DNA of 6,502 nucleotides, from the NCBI GenBank assembly GCA_902797915.1, contig CADBUK010000178.1, positions 1 through 6,502 on the forward strand, in the 5' to 3' direction. Source of the DNA: Oscillospiraceae bacterium. Lineage in GTDB: Bacteria > Bacillota > Clostridia > Oscillospirales > Acutalibacteraceae. The translations under genes were made by a program, and so were the position numbers. Below are positions 5,295 to 6,502 of this stretch, in pieces (the stretch's first letter is position 1; each line of letters begins with the position of its first letter). The notes below the pieces were generated by a model. The model saw only the letters and a list, made by a program, of their open reading frames with translations, ran no database searches and was not told the DNA's origin.

Positions 5295-5783
5295 ATGGCA
5301 GGCAAGAATACCGTTGACCGCGTGTGTGAAATTATTGCCCCTTACGCTGCGGAGCTTGGCTTGCAGATATGGGACGTTACTTTCAAAAAAGAAGGCACGG
5401 ACTGGTATTTGAAAGTGTTTATTGATAAGGACGGCGGTGTTTCCGTTGACGACTGCGTTGATTTAACCCACGCAATCACAAAGCCGCTTGATGAGGCGGA
5501 CCCGATTTCCCAGTCGTATATGCTTGAGGTTTCTTCTCCGGGTATTGAAAGGGAGCTTAAAAAGGATGAGCATTTTGAAAAGTACATCGGCTCTCCCGTA
5601 ATGCTGCGTGCAATCCGCCCGATTGACGGCGTGCGTGATTTCACGGGCGTTTTGCAGGAATATAATGACGGTCAGATAATTATTCGGCTTCAGGATGGTA
5701 ATGAGCTTTCAATCGGTAAAAAGGATTGTTCTTACGTTAAGCTGGACGATTTTGATATAAACGACTTTAATGCGGAGCTTTAA
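5295..5783 (+). CDS. rimP: Ribosome maturation factor RimP
   Basis: A 162-residue cytoplasmic protein that assists maturation of the 30S ribosomal subunit; the family is usually about 150-160 residues. The N-terminal alpha/beta domain (about 5-85) contains ELGLQIWDVTF (20-30), WYLKVFIDKDGGVSVDDC (37-54) and the family signature LEVSSPGIEREL (77-88). The C-terminal SH3-like beta barrel (about 92-150) contains YIGSPVMLR and DFTGVLQEYNDGQIII. ATG 5295 is supported by TAAGGAGGT (5279-5287) at the usual spacing. The gene is first in the conserved rimP-nusA operon and is followed after 34 bases by nusA, with no terminator between. It is preceded by its own promoter and a leader hairpin. Confidence 0.95.
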   Translation: MAGKNTVDRVCEIIAPYAAELGLQIWDVTFKKEGTDWYLKVFIDKDGGVSVDDCVDLTHAITKPLDEADPISQSYMLEVSSPGIERELKKDEHFEKYIGSPVMLRAIRPIDGVRDFTGVLQEYNDGQIIIRLQDGNELSIGKKDCSYVKLDDFDINDFNAEL

Positions 5784-5817
5784 TCCGTAAAACATAATGA
5801 AAGGATGATTGGAAAAA

Positions 5818-6502
5818 ATGAACAAGGAATTTTTTGAAGCGGTAAAAATGCTTGAGCAGGAAAAGGGTATTCCGTCTGATTACCTTTACGAAAAGATTGC
5901 AACCGCAATCTGCACTGCCGCTAAGCATAATTACAACGGCAAGGATATCGTGCATTGCGATATCGACCCCGAAAAAGAAAGAATGAAGGTTTACGCAACC
6001 AAAAACGTAGTTGAGGAAGTTGAGGACCCTGATACCGATTTAACTCTTGAACAGGCTCAGGCAATCCGTAAGTCCGCAAAGGTCGGCAAAACTATTGACA
6101 TTCCTCTTAAAACAAAGGATTTCAGCAGAATTGTTGCTCAGACCGCAAAGCAGGTTATCCGTCAGGCTCTGCGTGAGGCTGAAAGGGGCAAGCAGCTTGA
6201 GGAGTTCCAGAGCAAAAATCAGGAGCTTATTACTGCAAAGGTTCATCGTATTGACCCCGTAACGGGCAACGCAACTCTTGAAATCGGCAAAACAACCGCT
6301 ATCCTTCCCAAAAGCGAGCAGATTCCCGGCGAGGTTATTACCGAGGGCGACAACATTAAGATTTTTGTTGTTGACGTTCGTGAGGCAGGCAAAGGCCCCA
6401 AAATTCTTATTTCAAGAACTCATCCGGGTCTTGTAAGGCGCTTGTTTGAAACCGAGGTGCCCGAGATTTTTGACGGCACAATTGAAATTAAATCCATCTC
6501 CC
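5818..6502 (+). CDS. nusA: Transcription termination/antitermination factor NusA (3' end outside window)
   Basis: The first 228 codons are present and one base of the next. NusA binds RNA polymerase and nascent RNA and modulates pausing, termination and antitermination. Visible parts are the N-terminal polymerase-binding domain (about 1-125), opening with MNKEFFEAVKMLEQEKGI and containing DFSRIVAQTAKQVIRQ (101-116) and REAERG (119-124); the S1 domain (about 135-200), ending in GPKILISR; and the linker THPGLVRRLFETEVPEIFDG (201-220) leading into the first KH domain, which is cut off. ATG 5818 fits the family N-terminus. The ribosome binding site is poor: AAAGGA (5800-5805) is 12 bases away. 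A TTG at 5809, in frame and adding three residues (L/M-E-K), is a possible alternative but is only 3 bases from it. Cotranscribed with rimP. Confidence 0.95.
   Translation, partial: MNKEFFEAVKMLEQEKGIPSDYLYEKIATAICTAAKHNYNGKDIVHCDIDPEKERMKVYATKNVVEEVEDPDTDLTLEQAQAIRKSAKVGKTIDIPLKTKDFSRIVAQTAKQVIRQALREAERGKQLEEFQSKNQELITAKVHRIDPVTGNATLEIGKTTAILPKSEQIPGEVITEGDNIKIFVVDVREAGKGPKILISRTHPGLVRRLFETEVPEIFDGTIEIKSIS

Overview
The window reads as chromosomal DNA of a low-to-moderate G+C Bacillota, most likely a Clostridia gut-type anaerobe (Oscillospirales/Ruminococcaceae-like). This is an inference from four things: the rimP-nusA order with a leader hairpin, AGGAGG-type ribosome binding sites, very AT-rich intergenic DNA with clear TTGACA/TATAAT-type promoters, and a glutamate dehydrogenase that resembles, from memory, the Clostridium symbiosum enzyme. 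No mobile element, CRISPR array, tRNA or rRNA is visible.

Layout. Bases 1-1095 (minus strand) hold the first 365 codons of a secreted cell-wall hydrolase of the beta-N-acetylglucosaminidase type; its end lies beyond base 1. Bases 1096-1299 are a divergent regulatory region with one promoter for the hydrolase and one for a small XRE-family regulator (1300-1692, TTG start), plus several inverted repeats. A strong hairpin terminator follows the regulator. Next come a promoter and the glutamate dehydrogenase gene (1861-3216, 451 aa), which ends at another strong terminator. Only 20 bases later starts a cytoplasmic GH13 alpha-glucosidase (3277-5178) carrying an extra N-terminal helical module of about 80 residues. 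A near-consensus promoter and a rimP-type leader hairpin then precede rimP (5295-5783) and the first 228 codons of nusA (5818 to the window end).

How the genes fit together. The right end is the start of the conserved rimP-nusA translation/transcription operon. The middle is central metabolism: glutamate/ammonia interconversion and cleavage of isomalto-type oligosaccharides. The left end is wall remodelling next to a small regulator. These look like four or five separate transcription units rather than one pathway. I see no clearly new biological system. The most unusual points are the apparent insertion of an SH3b domain inside the catalytic domain of the wall hydrolase, the N-terminal module on the GH13 enzyme, the GH13 start placed directly after a terminator, and the symmetric elements in the divergent promoter region.
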